Below are positions 46,337 through 57,359 of a DNA stretch of 64,000 nucleotides, in pieces. The first letter of the stretch is position 1; each line of letters begins with the position of its first letter. This DNA comes from Muscardinus avellanarius (taxonomy: Eukaryota > Chordata > Mammalia > Rodentia > Gliridae): positions 24,674,466 through 24,738,465 of the forward strand of contig OY726565.1 of assembly GCA_963383645.1 (NCBI GenBank), read 5' to 3'. The position numbers were made by a program, and so were the translations under genes. Below the pieces are notes generated by a model. It was not told the origin of the DNA and did not search any database. It saw nothing but the letters and a program-made list of their open reading frames with translations.

Positions 46337-46910
46337 TTAAAGCCAAAGAGGGACTGAACTCCTACAGCACTCCTGGGTGTGGCTCACACATGATGTGCAG
46401 TGTGCAAGTGTAGTTTCCGTAGCACACACAGGTGTAGCACCGCACACCCAGGGTGTCCAGGCAGCACTCAGGCACCAGGCACAGGGTGCAGCATCCAGGC
46501 AGATGGGCCATGCTCCCACTGCCCAGCAGCACCTTGACAAGCACATCAAGTCCCTGGCAACCCGAGGACTATGTACCTCCGTGCTGACGAACCTCCCAAG
46601 GCTGAGAACCCGCAGCTTCTTCTGCCAAGGAGCCGTGCCACCCGGCCACTCCAGGTGCAAGTGCATTTCCCACAGCACACACGGCTGTGGCACCACCACC
46701 ACACATGGTGAGGCTGAGCGCCAACAAGGCAGCCGTGCTGGTGGCCGCGGGGCAAGTCCTCGCCTTTGGTTCTGGTTGAGCAGTGGCCAAGATCAGGCCT
46801 GGAGACCTGGCCAGGCTCATTCGTGGCCCGGATGGGGACCCCGACAAGCCAGCTGAGCTCTGTGGCGAATGGCCTGCCCAACCTGCTTCCCAGGTTGTGG
46901 TAATCTCTCC
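46337..46910. other. GC-rich segment of unknown origin
   Basis: About 570 bases with clearly higher GC content and CpGs than both flanks, and abrupt edges. Minus-strand frames are Cys-rich (for example MLVKVLLGSGSMAHLPGCC, and CYTCVCYGNYTCTLHIMC), while the plus frame of 159 codons is His/Gln/Gly-rich. I could not match it to a gene; no poly(A) tail or duplication was found. It could be a diverged processed pseudogene or an ERV-derived fragment. Confidence 0.35.
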
Positions 46911-47823
46911 CCCACCAAATATTATTAGTTAGTATGAAATACAATTGTGTAATGTAACAAATATAGAACATATCTTGGTCACCATTACAATAACTATTCT
47001 TAAAAGAAATAAGACCCTGTTTTGGTTGGTTTCCACAACCTAAGACTGCTCAGAACAATGTTCTACCAGTATAGGACCAGCTTCTATAACACAAAGGCCT
47101 ACTTGTGTCAGACCAGCTTGAAATGAGCGAGCAACAGAGAAGGTTCTAGGTATCAGGGCTATTTTTTTTTTCTTGCTTTCTCAAAGCATGAATAACCAGG
47201 CAGTCTGTAGACATATGGAGTCATTGATAGTTGGCAAATAGTGACCTTGGAGGAAAAAGAATGATCTTAAAAGAAAGGCTGAGAAAATTGAAGGCTGAAA
47301 AACATCCATAAATAGAAGCCAGGGGAATGAGATTAATAAATGCACAAGTTGCCTGAGAACTGAGAAAGTGTGAGACAAAGAGCTTGTATACTTATCTCCA
47401 AGCTCATCTTGTAGATATTAACTATGTACCTTTTTCTCCATGTCAATCATATCACAATGAAGTATGTGTATGTTTTTATAAACAGCTTATTTCTTTTTCT
47501 GGGATATAAGTGAAATATATGATTAATAAAAGCAGAAAAGTTCAGCTATAAAGGAGAAGACTTTAAATTATTTAGTGGATCTTAGTTTCAATATGCAGTC
47601 ATCTGCCAGGAATAAAAAAGGTAGGAATGGGATTGGATTTGAAGAAGAATAGAAAGATATTAGGGCATCATGAATGTGTCTATGATCATTTAAACATGAA
47701 GAAAGAATTGCTGAGTACAATATGGGTCCTGCTGATCTCAGTCTACGTGTGTTTGTGAGGGAACTGGCTACAACCTGACTCTAGAAATGATGATGTAGAC
47801 TGTATCATAATACCCACCTGGAA
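46911..47823. other. Unassigned unique AT-rich DNA
   Basis: No gene recognised. Confidence 0.4.
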
Positions 47824-48036
47824 GCTGGGCGTGGTGGCGCAAGCTTGTAATCCCAGCATTAGGGAGGCTGAGACAGGAGGATCATGGTTCACAGCCAGCC
47901 GCAGCTACTTAGTGAGGCTCTTTGCAACTCAATGAAACCCTGTTTCAAAATAAAGAATAAAAAATAGGGCTGGGGGTGTACCTCGGAGGTAGAATGCCTC
48001 TGGGTTCCATCCCTAGCACCACAAAAAATAATAACA
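47824..48036 (+). repeat. B1-dID SINE, common subfamily
   Basis: gctgggcgtggtggcgcaag to ccatccctagcaccac plus A-tail. Few differences from consensus. Confidence 0.92.
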
Positions 48037-48087
48037 ACAGTATTATCTTAAAGTCTTAAACCTATGGATAAATTACCACTATCCAGC

Positions 48088-48273
48088 TGGGCATTATTAT
48101 TATTATTATTACCTGTGTGTGATGGCACACACAGGTAATCTCAGTACTGAGACAGGAGGATAGAAGATTCAAGGCCAGCATTTGGTAACTTAGGAAGATC
48201 CTGTTTCAAAATAAAAAATAAAAAGGGCCAGGGTACTAGCTCAGAGATAGATTGTCCTGGGGTTCAATCCCCA
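48088..48273 (+). repeat. B1-dID SINE with a fold-back near its 5' end
   Basis: After gctgggca comes an ATT run and then attacctgtgtgtg, which is the exact reverse complement of the SINE's own cacacacaggtaat 4 bases downstream. The rest is an ordinary diverged SINE ending ttcaatccccagacac. Confidence 0.85.
48108..48139. repeat. 14-bp perfect inverted repeat, 4-base loop
   Basis: Arms 48108-48121 and 48126-48139, loop atgg. Confidence 0.97.
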
Positions 48274-48316
<43 letters not shown>

Positions 48317-48332
48317 ACAAACACACACACAT
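48274..48332. repeat. (AC)n microsatellite in the SINE tail
   Basis: AC run with tcac and aaac interruptions. Confidence 0.95.
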
Positions 48333-48470
48333 ACATAATGATTTTCTAATTAAAATATCTAGATATGATTGATTTCTTTTATTGCTTCTTATAAAATTAT
48401 GTGCCTGAAGTATTAAATTTTAAGAACAAATTATAATATTCTTTTCTCATTCTAGTGTCAAAATCAACTA

Positions 48471-48474
48471 TTTT

Positions 48475-48514
<40 letters not shown>

Positions 48515-48515
48515 T
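48471..48515. repeat. (TTTA)n microsatellite
   Basis: About 11 TTTA units at the tail of the minus-strand SINE that follows. Confidence 0.95.
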
Positions 48516-48520
48516 GCATT

Positions 48521-48700
48521 GGTGGTACTGGGGTTCCTGGAAGCCCTTCTACCTCCGGGCTACACTTCCAGACCTATTTTTATATTTTTATTTGGAAACA
48601 TGGTCTCTTAAGCCAGTGCAGCTGGCTTCAAACCTACGCGATCCTCCTGTCTCCGCCTCCCAAGTGCAGGGATTACAAGCATGCGCCACCATGCCTGGCT
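48521..48700 (-). repeat. B1-dID SINE, young subfamily, minus strand
   Basis: ggtggtactggggttcctgg to caccatgcctggct. Confidence 0.92.
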
Positions 48701-48724
48701 TATTTTTTAATTAATTAAGTGTTT

Positions 48725-48902
48725 GTGGTACTGGGGTTCCTGGAAACCCTTCTACCTCTGGGCTATACTCCCAGACACCTATTTGAAATTTTTATTTGGA
48801 AACAGGGTCTCTTAAGTCAGCGAGGCTGGCTTCGAACCTGCATGATCCTCCTGTCTCCGCCTCCCAAGAGTGGGGATTACAAGCTTGCGCCACTATGCCC
48901 GG
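48725..48902 (-). repeat. B1-dID SINE, young subfamily, minus strand (second in tandem)
   Basis: ggtactggggttcctggaaa to gcgccactatgcccggc. Only an AT-rich 24-base gap (tattttttaattaattaagt) separates it from the previous copy. It lies at the 3' edge of the old L1. Confidence 0.9.
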
Positions 48903-49647
48903 CAATTAATTTATGTTTTAATAATGTGCTTTTATTGATGCATTATAGTTTTACATCATAATGTAAATCATGTTGACAGTGACAAACATACACACAGCAC
49001 TTAGTGATCTCCTCCTTCCCCATTCCCCTCTTCCCAATACAGAGAGTACTGAGATTGCTGTTGGTTATATCCACATATGTACACATAATCGATGGTAATA
49101 TTCCCATTAATGAATCTCAGTCTTCCTCCTCCTCTTCCCTTAGATCATCTCTCTGACTCCACTGAGGTTTCTCCTCTATCATCTGAGTCCCTTTTATAAG
49201 TCCAATTACTCCCTAGATTGCACATATTAGAGAAAACATATGATCTTTCACTTTCTGTGATGGGCTAATCTCACTTAACAATGTTCTCCAAGTATTTCCA
49301 TTTTCTTGCAAATGACAGGATTTTGTTTTTTATTGCTGAGTAGATTTCATTGTATTTCCATAATTTTTTAATCCATTCATCTGTTGATGAACAACTAGGG
49401 TGGTTCTATAATTTGGATATTGTGAATTATGCTGAATATATTACTGTAGTCCTCTGGTTTCAACCCCTTTGGAAAGATACCTAGGAGTGGTATAGCTATA
49501 TCATATTATGGATTCATTCCCAGTTTTCTAAGGAATCTACACAATAATCTCCATAGTGGCTGAATTAATTTGCAACCCTATCAACTGGGTAGAAGAGTTT
49601 ATATTTTCCCTCATCCTCATCCTCAAAACATTTATTGTTATTTGACA

Positions 49648-49872
49648 GCTTCTCCTCCTCCTCCTCCTCCTCCTCCTCCTCCTCCTCCTCCTCCTTCTTC
49701 TTCTACTTCTTCTTCTTTTGGTGGTATTGGAGGTGGAACCCAGAGGCTTTCTACCTCCGGGCTATACTCCCAGACCTATTTTATATTTTATTTGAAAACA
49801 GGGTCGCACTAAGTAGCTGAGGCTGGCTTCGAACCTGTGCTATCCTCCTAGCTCAGCCTCCCAAGCACGGGA
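49648..49872 (-). repeat. B1-dID SINE in the old L1, minus strand, with (TCC)n/(TTC)n tail
   Basis: TCC run then TTC run (about 49651-49717), then ggtggtattggaggtggaac to cctcccaagcacggg. The B1 end is cut short. The L1 sequence atttgac occurs on both sides as the target duplication. Confidence 0.88.
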
Positions 49873-51499
49873 AGTCATTTGACTTCTTGATGCTTGCCAT
49901 TCAAATTGGGGTTAGATGAAATCTCAGAGTAGTTTTGATTTGAATCTTCCTGATTGCTAATCATGTTGAACACTTTTCATGTATCTATTGGCAATTTGTA
50001 TCTTTTATTTTGTGAAGTGTCTATTCAACTCAATTGTCCATTTCTTGATAGGGTATTTTTTTAGTGTAAAACCTTTTAGGCTTTTTGTATATTTTATATA
50101 TTCATTTTCTGTCAGAAGGATACCTGGCAAAGATCTTTTCCAATTTCATGGACTTTCTCTCTAGACTCTTGAAGGTTTCCTTTAATGTGTGGAAATGTTT
50201 TAGCTTAATGCCATCCCACTTATTAACTTTTGTTTTAATTTTCTGAGCTTTGGGAGTCTTATTTAGAAAGTTTCTACCTGTGCATATATGATGAAGTGTT
50301 AAACCTATGTCCTCTTCTAATAACTTCACCATCTCTGGTCTAACTTCCAGGTCTTTGATACATCTCAAATTGACTCCTGTTCGGGTGAAAGGTAAGAATT
50401 TAGTTCCATTTTTCAACAAGTAGATAGCCAGTTTTCCTAAAACCATTTGTTGAAAAGACTGTCTTTTCTCAGGCATATGTGTCTGGTAACTTTATCAAAA
50501 ATCAATTGGCTATAAGTGTGTGGATTTGTTTTGTTTCCTTACCTTCTATTCTGTTCCATTGGTCTATGTGTCTCCTTTTGTGCCAGAAATCATGCTATTT
50601 TTATTACTATAGATCTGTAGTATAATATGAAGTCAGGAATTGTGATGCCTCCTGCATGGTTCTTATTGCTGAGAATTGCTTTGGCTATTCTGGGTCTTCT
50701 ATTCCTCCATATGAAACTTATGACTTATTTTTCTAGGTCTATGAAGAATGATATTGGTATTTTGATAGGGATTACATTGATTCTGTAGGTGACTTTTGGT
50801 ATGATGGCCATTTTAATATTTATTCTGCCTATCTAAGAACAAGAAAGATCTTTCAATCTTCCAAGATATTCCTCAATTTCTTTTAGTGTCTTATAATTTT
50901 TTTTGTAGAGGTCTTTTACCTCATTGGTTAAGTTTATTCTTAGGTACTTTATTGACTTTGAGGTTATTGTGAATTGAATTGTTTTCTGGATTTCTTTCTC
51001 AATGGATTCATGGTTGGTATATAAAAATGCTACTAATTTTTTTATTAATTTTTATCCTACTACTTTGCTGAATTTGTTAATCAGCTCTAGTAGTCTTTTG
51101 GTTGAGTTATTTTTTATCTTCTAGGTATTTTGTCTACAATAAAGTTAATTTTAATTTTTTTTTCTATTTGAATTCCTTTGATATCCTTCTCCTGTCTTAT
51201 TTCTCTGGCAAGAGTCTCAGGGACTATATTGAAAAGGAGTGGTAATATTGGGCATCCTTGTCTTGTTTCTGATTTTCAAGGGAATTTCCACAGTTTTTCT
51301 CCATTCAGTATGATGTTTGCTTTGGGTTTATTGTGTATTGCCTTAACAATGTTGAAGTACATTCCTTTTATTCCAGTTTTCTGCAGTGTTTATAACATGA
51401 ATGGTTATTGGTTTTTGTCAAATTTCTTTTCAGCATCTATTGATATAATCATGTGATTTGTTTTTTTAGTTCCATTTATGTGATAATATGTATTAATTT

Positions 51500-51694
51500 C
51501 AGCTGGGCGTGGTGACACACACTTGTAATCCCCAAGCTTGGGAGGCAGAGACAGGAGGATCGCACTGGTTCAAAGCCAGCCGCACTGGCTTTAAGAGCCC
51601 CTGTTTCTAAATTTTAAAAAAGTATAAAATAGGTCTGGGAGTGTAGCCCAGCAGTAGAAGGGCTTCCAAGGACCCCAGTACCACACACACAAAA
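51500..51694 (+). repeat. B1-dID SINE, young subfamily, in the old L1
   Basis: agctgggcgtggtgacacac to agtaccacacacac plus A-tail. Perfect 12-base duplication atgtattaattt at 51488-51499 and 51695-51706. Confidence 0.95.
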
Positions 51695-52678
51695 ATGTAT
51701 TAATTTGCATATGTTGAACCAGCCTTTATTTCCTGGTAGGAAACCAACTTGGTCATGATATACAATTTTCTTGATGTGGTTTTGAATGTGAATGGCTAGT
51801 ATTTTGCTTAGAACTTTTGCATCTATGTTCATCAGTGATATTGGTCTATAATTTTCTTTTCTTGAGGTATTTTTATTTGGTTTTGGTATTAATATAATAC
51901 TGGCCTCATAGAAGAAGTGTTGAAGAATCTATCTCTTTTGATTTCACAGAATAACTTGTGAATTATTGGGTTTATTTCTTCTGTAAAGATTTTGTAGAAT
52001 TCAGCTAGAAATATCTCTGCACCTGGGCTTTCCTTTGATGGCACACTTTTCATTGCTGTTTCTATCTCTTTGCTTGCTATAGGTCAGTTTAGGTTTTCTA
52101 TATCCTCTTGGTTCAATTTAGGTAGGTTTTATGTGTCTAGAAATCTGTCAATTTCTTCCATGTTTTCCAGTTTATTGTAACATAAGTTTTCAAAATAGCT
52201 TCTGATGAACCTTTAAATTTCCCCACTGTCTATGGTAATGTCTCCTTTTTTATGTGAATCTTTCAAAGAAATAGCCTTTTGTTTTCTTGGTTCTTTGTAT
52301 TGTTTTAATATACTCTATTTTATTCATTTCTGCTCTGATTTCAATTATTTCCTGACTCTTGCTGCTTTGGGATTAGACTGTTTCTGTTTTTCTAGGTTCT
52401 TGAAGTGTGTCAAGAGGTTGTTTATTTGGTGATTTTCCTTTTTTTCTTATTTGGACACTCAGTGATATAAATTTTCCTCTTAGTGTTCCATAGATGTGTC
52501 ATGACTCTATTTTCATTTAGTTTCAGAAATTTTTAAATTTCTTTTATAATTTATGTTCTGATCCACTTCTCATTAAATAGTCTATCATTCATTCTCCATG
52601 TACTTATGTAACTTCTTTTGGTCTTCCTGTCGTTGTTTTCTACTTTGATTTTGTTGTGATCTGAAAAAATATAGGAAA

Positions 52679-52901
52679 GCTGGGCATGGTGGCTCAGGCT
52701 TGTAATCCCAGCATTTGGGAGGCTGAGACTGGAGGATCACAGTTCACAGACAGCCTCAGCTACTTAGTGAGGCCCTTTGTAACTCAGTGAGACCCTTTTT
52801 CAAAATAAAGAATAAAAAATAGAGCAAAGGGTGTACCTCAGAGGTCGGATGCCTCTGCGTTCCATCCCCAGACCCACAAAAAAAAAGACAGAAAGAAAGA
52901 C
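52679..52901 (+). repeat. B1-dID SINE, CAGACCCACA-ending subfamily, in the old L1
   Basis: gctgggcatggtggctcagg to ccatccccagacccac plus A-tail. Perfect 12-base duplication aaatataggaaa at 52667-52678 and 52902-52913. Confidence 0.95.
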
Positions 52902-53699
52902 AAATATAGGAAACTGTATTATATATTTTGAATTTGATGGTTCTAGCTTTGTGGCCCAGGATATGGTCTATTTTGGAGAAGGTTCCTTGGGTAGCTGAGA
53001 AGAATGTGCATTCAACTGTTGCTGGTTAAGATATTCTATATATGTTTATTTGGTCCTTTTGGTCTATAGTGTTATTTAAGTCTGAAGAGTTTTTATTCAT
53101 CTTTTGTCTGGAGGATCAATCTATTGCTGTGTGAATATTGTGTTGAAGTCTCCCAGTATTGTTGTATTTGGGTCTACTTGAGACCTGATGTCCCTAAGAC
53201 TTTATTTTACACATATTTGGGGAATAAATGTTTACCATTGTTAATATATTCTTTTTGGATTGTTCTGTTATTAATAAGAAGTAACCCGTTTGTCTCTTCT
53301 GATGTATTTTAGCTTAAAATCTATTTTGTCTAAAATGAGCATTGGTATTTCTTCTTGTTTTCTGTCTCTATTTACTTGGTATATTTCTTTCCATCCTTCG
53401 CCTTTAGCTGTAAGGTGAGTTTCCTGCAAGAAGCATACAGTTGGGTTCTATTTTTTAATCCACATTGCCAGTCTGTGTCTTTTATTAGGAAGTTAATATC
53501 TTTGATGATAAGTGTTATTACTAAAATATGATTTTTATTTTCTATCATTTCATGTTCTCTTTTCTGTTTGATATAATGTTATTTATCCTTTGACTAATTC
53601 CCTTGTGGTGGAGTTTGCCTCTTCTCTGGTTCTAGAATTGGCTTCTTTTTTCTTTGTGATTTATTTCTTCTAGTATTTTCTGTAGTGCTGGCTTTGTAG

Positions 53700-53721
53700 G
53701 AGAGAGAGAGAGAGAGAGAGA
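53700..53721. repeat. (GA)n at the L1 5' junction
   Basis: Short GA run exactly where homology to L1 ORF1 stops. Confidence 0.9.
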
Positions 53722-54160
53722 ACCTTTAAAAATACCAGTAAACATAATAACATGCAATAGACAACATTTAAGTCAAGCAGATTTGATTTTACTACTGGCT
53801 AAAAAAGTGTATTGGGTCTTAAATCAGATATATATTAAGTTGATTTACTTTTTATTCTCTTCCACATCTATAAGCCAGAATATGGTATTTAATGCTGAGA
53901 ATTCAGCCCAAGAGAAATTGAAAATTTTGCTTGGATCTATAAATATTAGGTTTTGAGTCCTGTTTTGCTTTTTAAACCTAAACCTTGTAGGTAGACTTTA
54001 CTGTTCAGGAATAGCTTTCAAAAATTGAACACAATGTTTAGACTTTGAAAGGTATAGTCTAAATTTTCTCAGTAACCTGAAGAATTTTATCAATTCAAGT
54101 TTTGAAGACCACATTCTATCTAACATCAAAAGTAAGTTAGTCCTCCAGTAATTTTAACTT
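53722..54160. other. Unassigned unique AT-rich DNA
   Basis: Nothing recognised. Confidence 0.4.
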
Positions 54161-54171
54161 TAGCATTTTCT

Positions 54172-54365
54172 TTTTTTTTTTTTTTTTTTTGGTGGTACTG
54201 GGGTTCCTGGAAGCCCTCCTTCCTCCGGGCTACACTCCCAGACCTATTTTATATTTTTGAAACAGGGTCTCTTACGCCAGCACAGCTGGCTTTGAACCTG
54301 CGTGATCCTCCTGTCTCCGCCTCCCAAGCGCGGGGATTACAAGCGTGCGCCACCACGCCCGGCTC
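54172..54365 (-). repeat. B1-dID SINE, young subfamily, minus strand
   Basis: (T)n ggtggtactggggttcctgg to caccacgcccggctc; intact CpGs (aagcgcgggg, aagcgtgcgcc) suggest youth. Perfect duplication tagcattttct at 54161-54171 and 54366-54376. Confidence 0.95.
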
Positions 54366-54788
54366 TAGCATTTTCTATTTATATCTTATTCTATATATCT
54401 TATTAAGAATTGATCATTAAATAGGTTATAAAAATCAAGCCAAAGACAATTATGGAGGGAAAAGAAAATGCTTTGGTTTGTAAAAAAAATTTTTTTTTTA
54501 AACTCAGTTTTAATTTCAGTTCTGTTCTCATCATAAATCTTTTAAGTCCCAAATAAAGTTAGAGTGTGTGTGTCTAATATTTACTGGCAAAGCCTGTAAG
54601 ACTTTAAAGATTTTGAATTTGTTGAATATTACTTTATTTCATCTTAACCCCAGGATCCAACCAAAGCAAAGAATTAAGAATCTTTCACATTGACCTAGCC
54701 CCTAAACAAAGGTAGATTTGCTCCACTGCCAACATCTATGAACTTGGCACACTTAAAACTGTTATCTTCCCTTTCAATTCCTTTCCAT

Positions 54789-54803
54789 AAAAATCCTAAT
54801 TTA
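54789..54803. repeat. Target-site duplication of the ORF1-only element (left)
   Basis: aaaaatcctaattta; identical copy at 57545-57559. Confidence 0.95.
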
Positions 54804-55556
54804 GGGGACTTCCGGGAAGATGGCGACCAAGAAAAGCGGGGCTTAAGAGCCCCGCTAACAACCAATCTCCATTACCACAAAATCAGCACCTTTCATAGCC
54901 AGAAAACACCATCACCAGAGAAACAAAAAAATCACCAGGCTCCAGAGAGAAAGCGGACTGAGAACAGAGCTTAGAGCCACAGAGGAGATACACTGGCAGC
55001 GGCGAGTTCACCGGACAGCTACAGAAAGCCAAGGTGAGCCGCTGCGGAACAGCCAGGCGGGATTTTTCAGCGCAGGGAGCATCTAAAGCTCCCAGTGGTT
55101 GAGCTCAGCACACGTTGCAGGGACTCAGAGTGGAACTCAAAACCAAGAAGAAATAAGCCAGCCTCATGGCCAAGGGCGTAGCAGTGGCGCCATATTGCCA
55201 CCGGCGGCAGCAGCAGCGAATTCACCAAGTCCAGTACAGCTACATCCGCGAACTCAAGAACAGTGAGTCAAATTGCAGGCCCCAGAGGAGAAATCCCAGT
55301 ACTGTACTCCCTGGGACTTGACCCAGTGGGGGAGTAGCGGTGGCAGAGATATCACACCATAGGAGAACGTGCAACCTGGCACCCCCCACAGTCTAAAGCA
55401 GCCTCTATCGACTCCCTGGGTGGGAGACTCTGTGATACAACCCAGTAAAGGAGAGTAGTGGGGTCTGAGATACTACAGACTCGAGATCCAGAGCACCTTA
55501 AGTGAAGCCGTAGTGACCCAGGGAAGAACCCAGAGAAGGCACAAACTTCTGAAATC
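54804..55556 (+). promoter_or_regulatory. L1-type 5' UTR of the HAL1-like element
   Basis: Starts ggggacttccgggaagatgg; the YY1-type site aagatggcgac is at 54817-54827. Shares with the 37.6-kb L1 the blocks catagccagaaaacaccatc, agcatctaaagctcccag, gggactcagagtgga and gccatattgcc. CpG-bearing, consistent with a relatively young internal promoter. Confidence 0.8.
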
Positions 55557-56480
55557 ATGGGAAAGAGGAATAACACTGGAGCAATGAATGCCCACAACCC
55601 CACAACATCAGAACCTGATAAAACAGAAATTCAGAGATTTCTAGAAGATCAAATCAGGAAAATAACAGTATCAGTAGAAATAATAGAGGTGCTTCGAAAA
55701 GAACTCAGAGAGAGCCAAAAAGAGATAAAGGATGCAATTAATGAAGTAAAGGCCTCAATTCAAAGCACAAACAACCGATTAGACCACATGGAGAACAGAA
55801 TCTCGCTCTTAGAAGATGATCAATCCAAAAATGAATGCATAGTTTCTAATCTAGAAAAAAATATCCGACAGCAGGAATCTGATATTGAAGAAATATGGGC
55901 CCATTTTAAGAGAGCTAACCTAAGAATAATTGGAATAGAGGAGGGAAAAGAAAGTGAAACCAAAGGGATCAACAATCTCTTCAAGGAAGTAATAGCAGAA
56001 AATTTTCCAGACATAGAGCAAGAGGTCGATACACAGGTCCAGGAAACTTATAGAACTCCGTTTAGACAGGATCGGAGAAGAGGATCCCCACGCCACATAA
56101 TTGTCAAAATGACCAATGTGGAAGCCAAGCAGAGAATCTTAAAGGCAACAAAAACAAAGGGCCAAGTGACATTCAGAGGCAAACCAATTAGAATCACTCC
56201 AGACTTCCCAAACCAAGTCATGAGAGCCAGAAGGGCTTGGAGTAACATATTCCCAATTTTGAAAGAAAACAACTTCCAGCCAAAAATTTCCTACCCAGCA
56301 AAACTTTCTATCAAATTAGATGGGGAAATAAGAAGCTTCCACGACAAACAGAAACGGAAGGAATTTATGTCTTCAAAACCAGCGCTAGAGAAAATACTCA
56401 AAGAGATTAACTACAAAGAAGAAATAGGTAACACACACCAGAACCAGAGAAACAAGATTTTTCATCCAACAGACAACTAA
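55557..56480 (+). CDS. ORF1 protein of the HAL1-like L1 element, intact 307 aa
   Basis: L1 ORF1p is a trimeric RNA-binding chaperone that packages L1 RNA in cytoplasmic particles. ATG in a strong context (gaaatcATGGg). Layout by residue: N-terminus 1-25; heptad-like coiled coil about 40-115 (VEIIEVLRKELRES, NRLDHMENRISLLEDD); RRM about 118-205 with NLRIIGIEEG (121-130), NLFKEVIAENFPDI and PRHIIVKMTN (179-187); C-terminal domain about 206-285 with RITPDF, MRARRAW, YPAKLSI, FHDKQKRKEF; basic/polar tail to 307. No stop or shift, so it could still be translated. Length is a little under the usual 330-370 aa. No ORF2 follows. Confidence 0.9.
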   Translation: MGKRNNTGAMNAHNPTTSEPDKTEIQRFLEDQIRKITVSVEIIEVLRKELRESQKEIKDAINEVKASIQSTNNRLDHMENRISLLEDDQSKNECIVSNLEKNIRQQESDIEEIWAHFKRANLRIIGIEEGKESETKGINNLFKEVIAENFPDIEQEVDTQVQETYRTPFRQDRRRGSPRHIIVKMTNVEAKQRILKATKTKGQVTFRGKPIRITPDFPNQVMRARRAWSNIFPILKENNFQPKISYPAKLSIKLDGEIRSFHDKQKRKEFMSSKPALEKILKEINYKEEIGNTHQNQRNKIFHPTDN

Positions 56481-56539
56481 GATTGGTTAGCTGTGGAGAT
56501 TCATTATTTATGTTAGTCTTTTACCTATCTCTAAATTGT

Positions 56540-57190
56540 ATTGTTTGCCTTTATTGTTGTTAATTTTTAGGATTTCTATTTGGAATGTTAATATACCTTC
56601 AGATATAGCATTTGGAAATATTTTATCCAATTCTATTAGTAACTTTTAACTCTGTTTACATTGTCTTTGTATATACAATTTTTTTTTATTTTTTAGGGAG
56701 TTTGTATACTCTTCTGTTGCCTGTGCCATTGAAATCATATCCAAGAAATCACTGCCAATTTCAACGTTGTGAGGTTTTATGACCCAGATTTTCTTCTAAA
56801 AGTTTATAGTCTTAAGATTTATATTTAGGTCTTTTATCTATTTTGAGTTAATACTTGTATATGGGATTAGGTAAGGGTCCAATTTTATTCTTTTCCATGT
56901 AATTATTATTTTTCAACAATATTTAGTTAAAAGATTATTATTCCCACCACCAAATGTTCGTGGAAACCTTGTCAAAAATAACTTGACAATATAGGGAAGA
57001 ATTTAGCTTTAGGCTTGTATTTAACTCCAGTGGTTTATATATCTGCCTTTAGAACAGTACTACACTGTTTCAGTTATTGTAGCTTTATATGGTTTGAAAT
57101 CAGAAAATATATATCTTTAGCTTTGTTCTTTTTCAAGATCATTTTGGGTATCTAGAATCCATATTCCATATTAGGATAGATTTTTTTCTG
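56540..57190 (-). repeat. Antisense fragment of an ancient L1 ORF2 inside the HAL1-like element
   Basis: On the plus strand the order is that of antisense L1 ORF2: gttgcctgtgccattgaaat, aggttttatgacccagattt, tctattttgagttaatactt, gggtccaattttattctttt, cattattgtagctttatatg-like and ctttgttctttttcaagatc. Divergence from the modern L1s in this window is high, so it derives from a long-extinct L1 family, opposite in direction to ORF1. Confidence 0.8.
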
Positions 57191-57359
57191 AAAAATAAAT
57201 ATATAAATATATGATAGTTTCACCTAAAAAAATAGAAAAAAAATATTCTCTGGTAAGAAAGAAAGCAAAAAAAAATATTGAAATGTTATCTTTAAGTCAT
57301 CAAAAGCTTGGTATCAGACAAATGAAACTGTTATGTGAGATTATCATTTTTAATTTTGG

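Larger units (their letters stand above)
48904..53699 (-). mobile_element. Older LINE-1, minus strand, 5'-truncated in ORF1
   Basis: In its own direction it begins within the ORF1 end (caaagccagcactacagaaa, the reverse of about 53675-53695) and passes through a degraded ORF2. The 3' UTR has a G-rich block (gggaagaggggaatggggaa) and the end gatgtaaaactataatgcatcaataaa. ORF2 is riddled with stops and small deletions; readable remnants include the C-terminal domain at 50102-50476 and the RT-proximal region near 51200-51450. Clearly older than the 37.6-kb copy. Three SINEs and a (TCC)n tract have been inserted. Confidence 0.92.

Noticed and set aside
55820..56272. Minus-strand open frames over the HAL1-like ORF1
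   Set aside because: Antisense shadows of a well-supported plus-strand ORF1.
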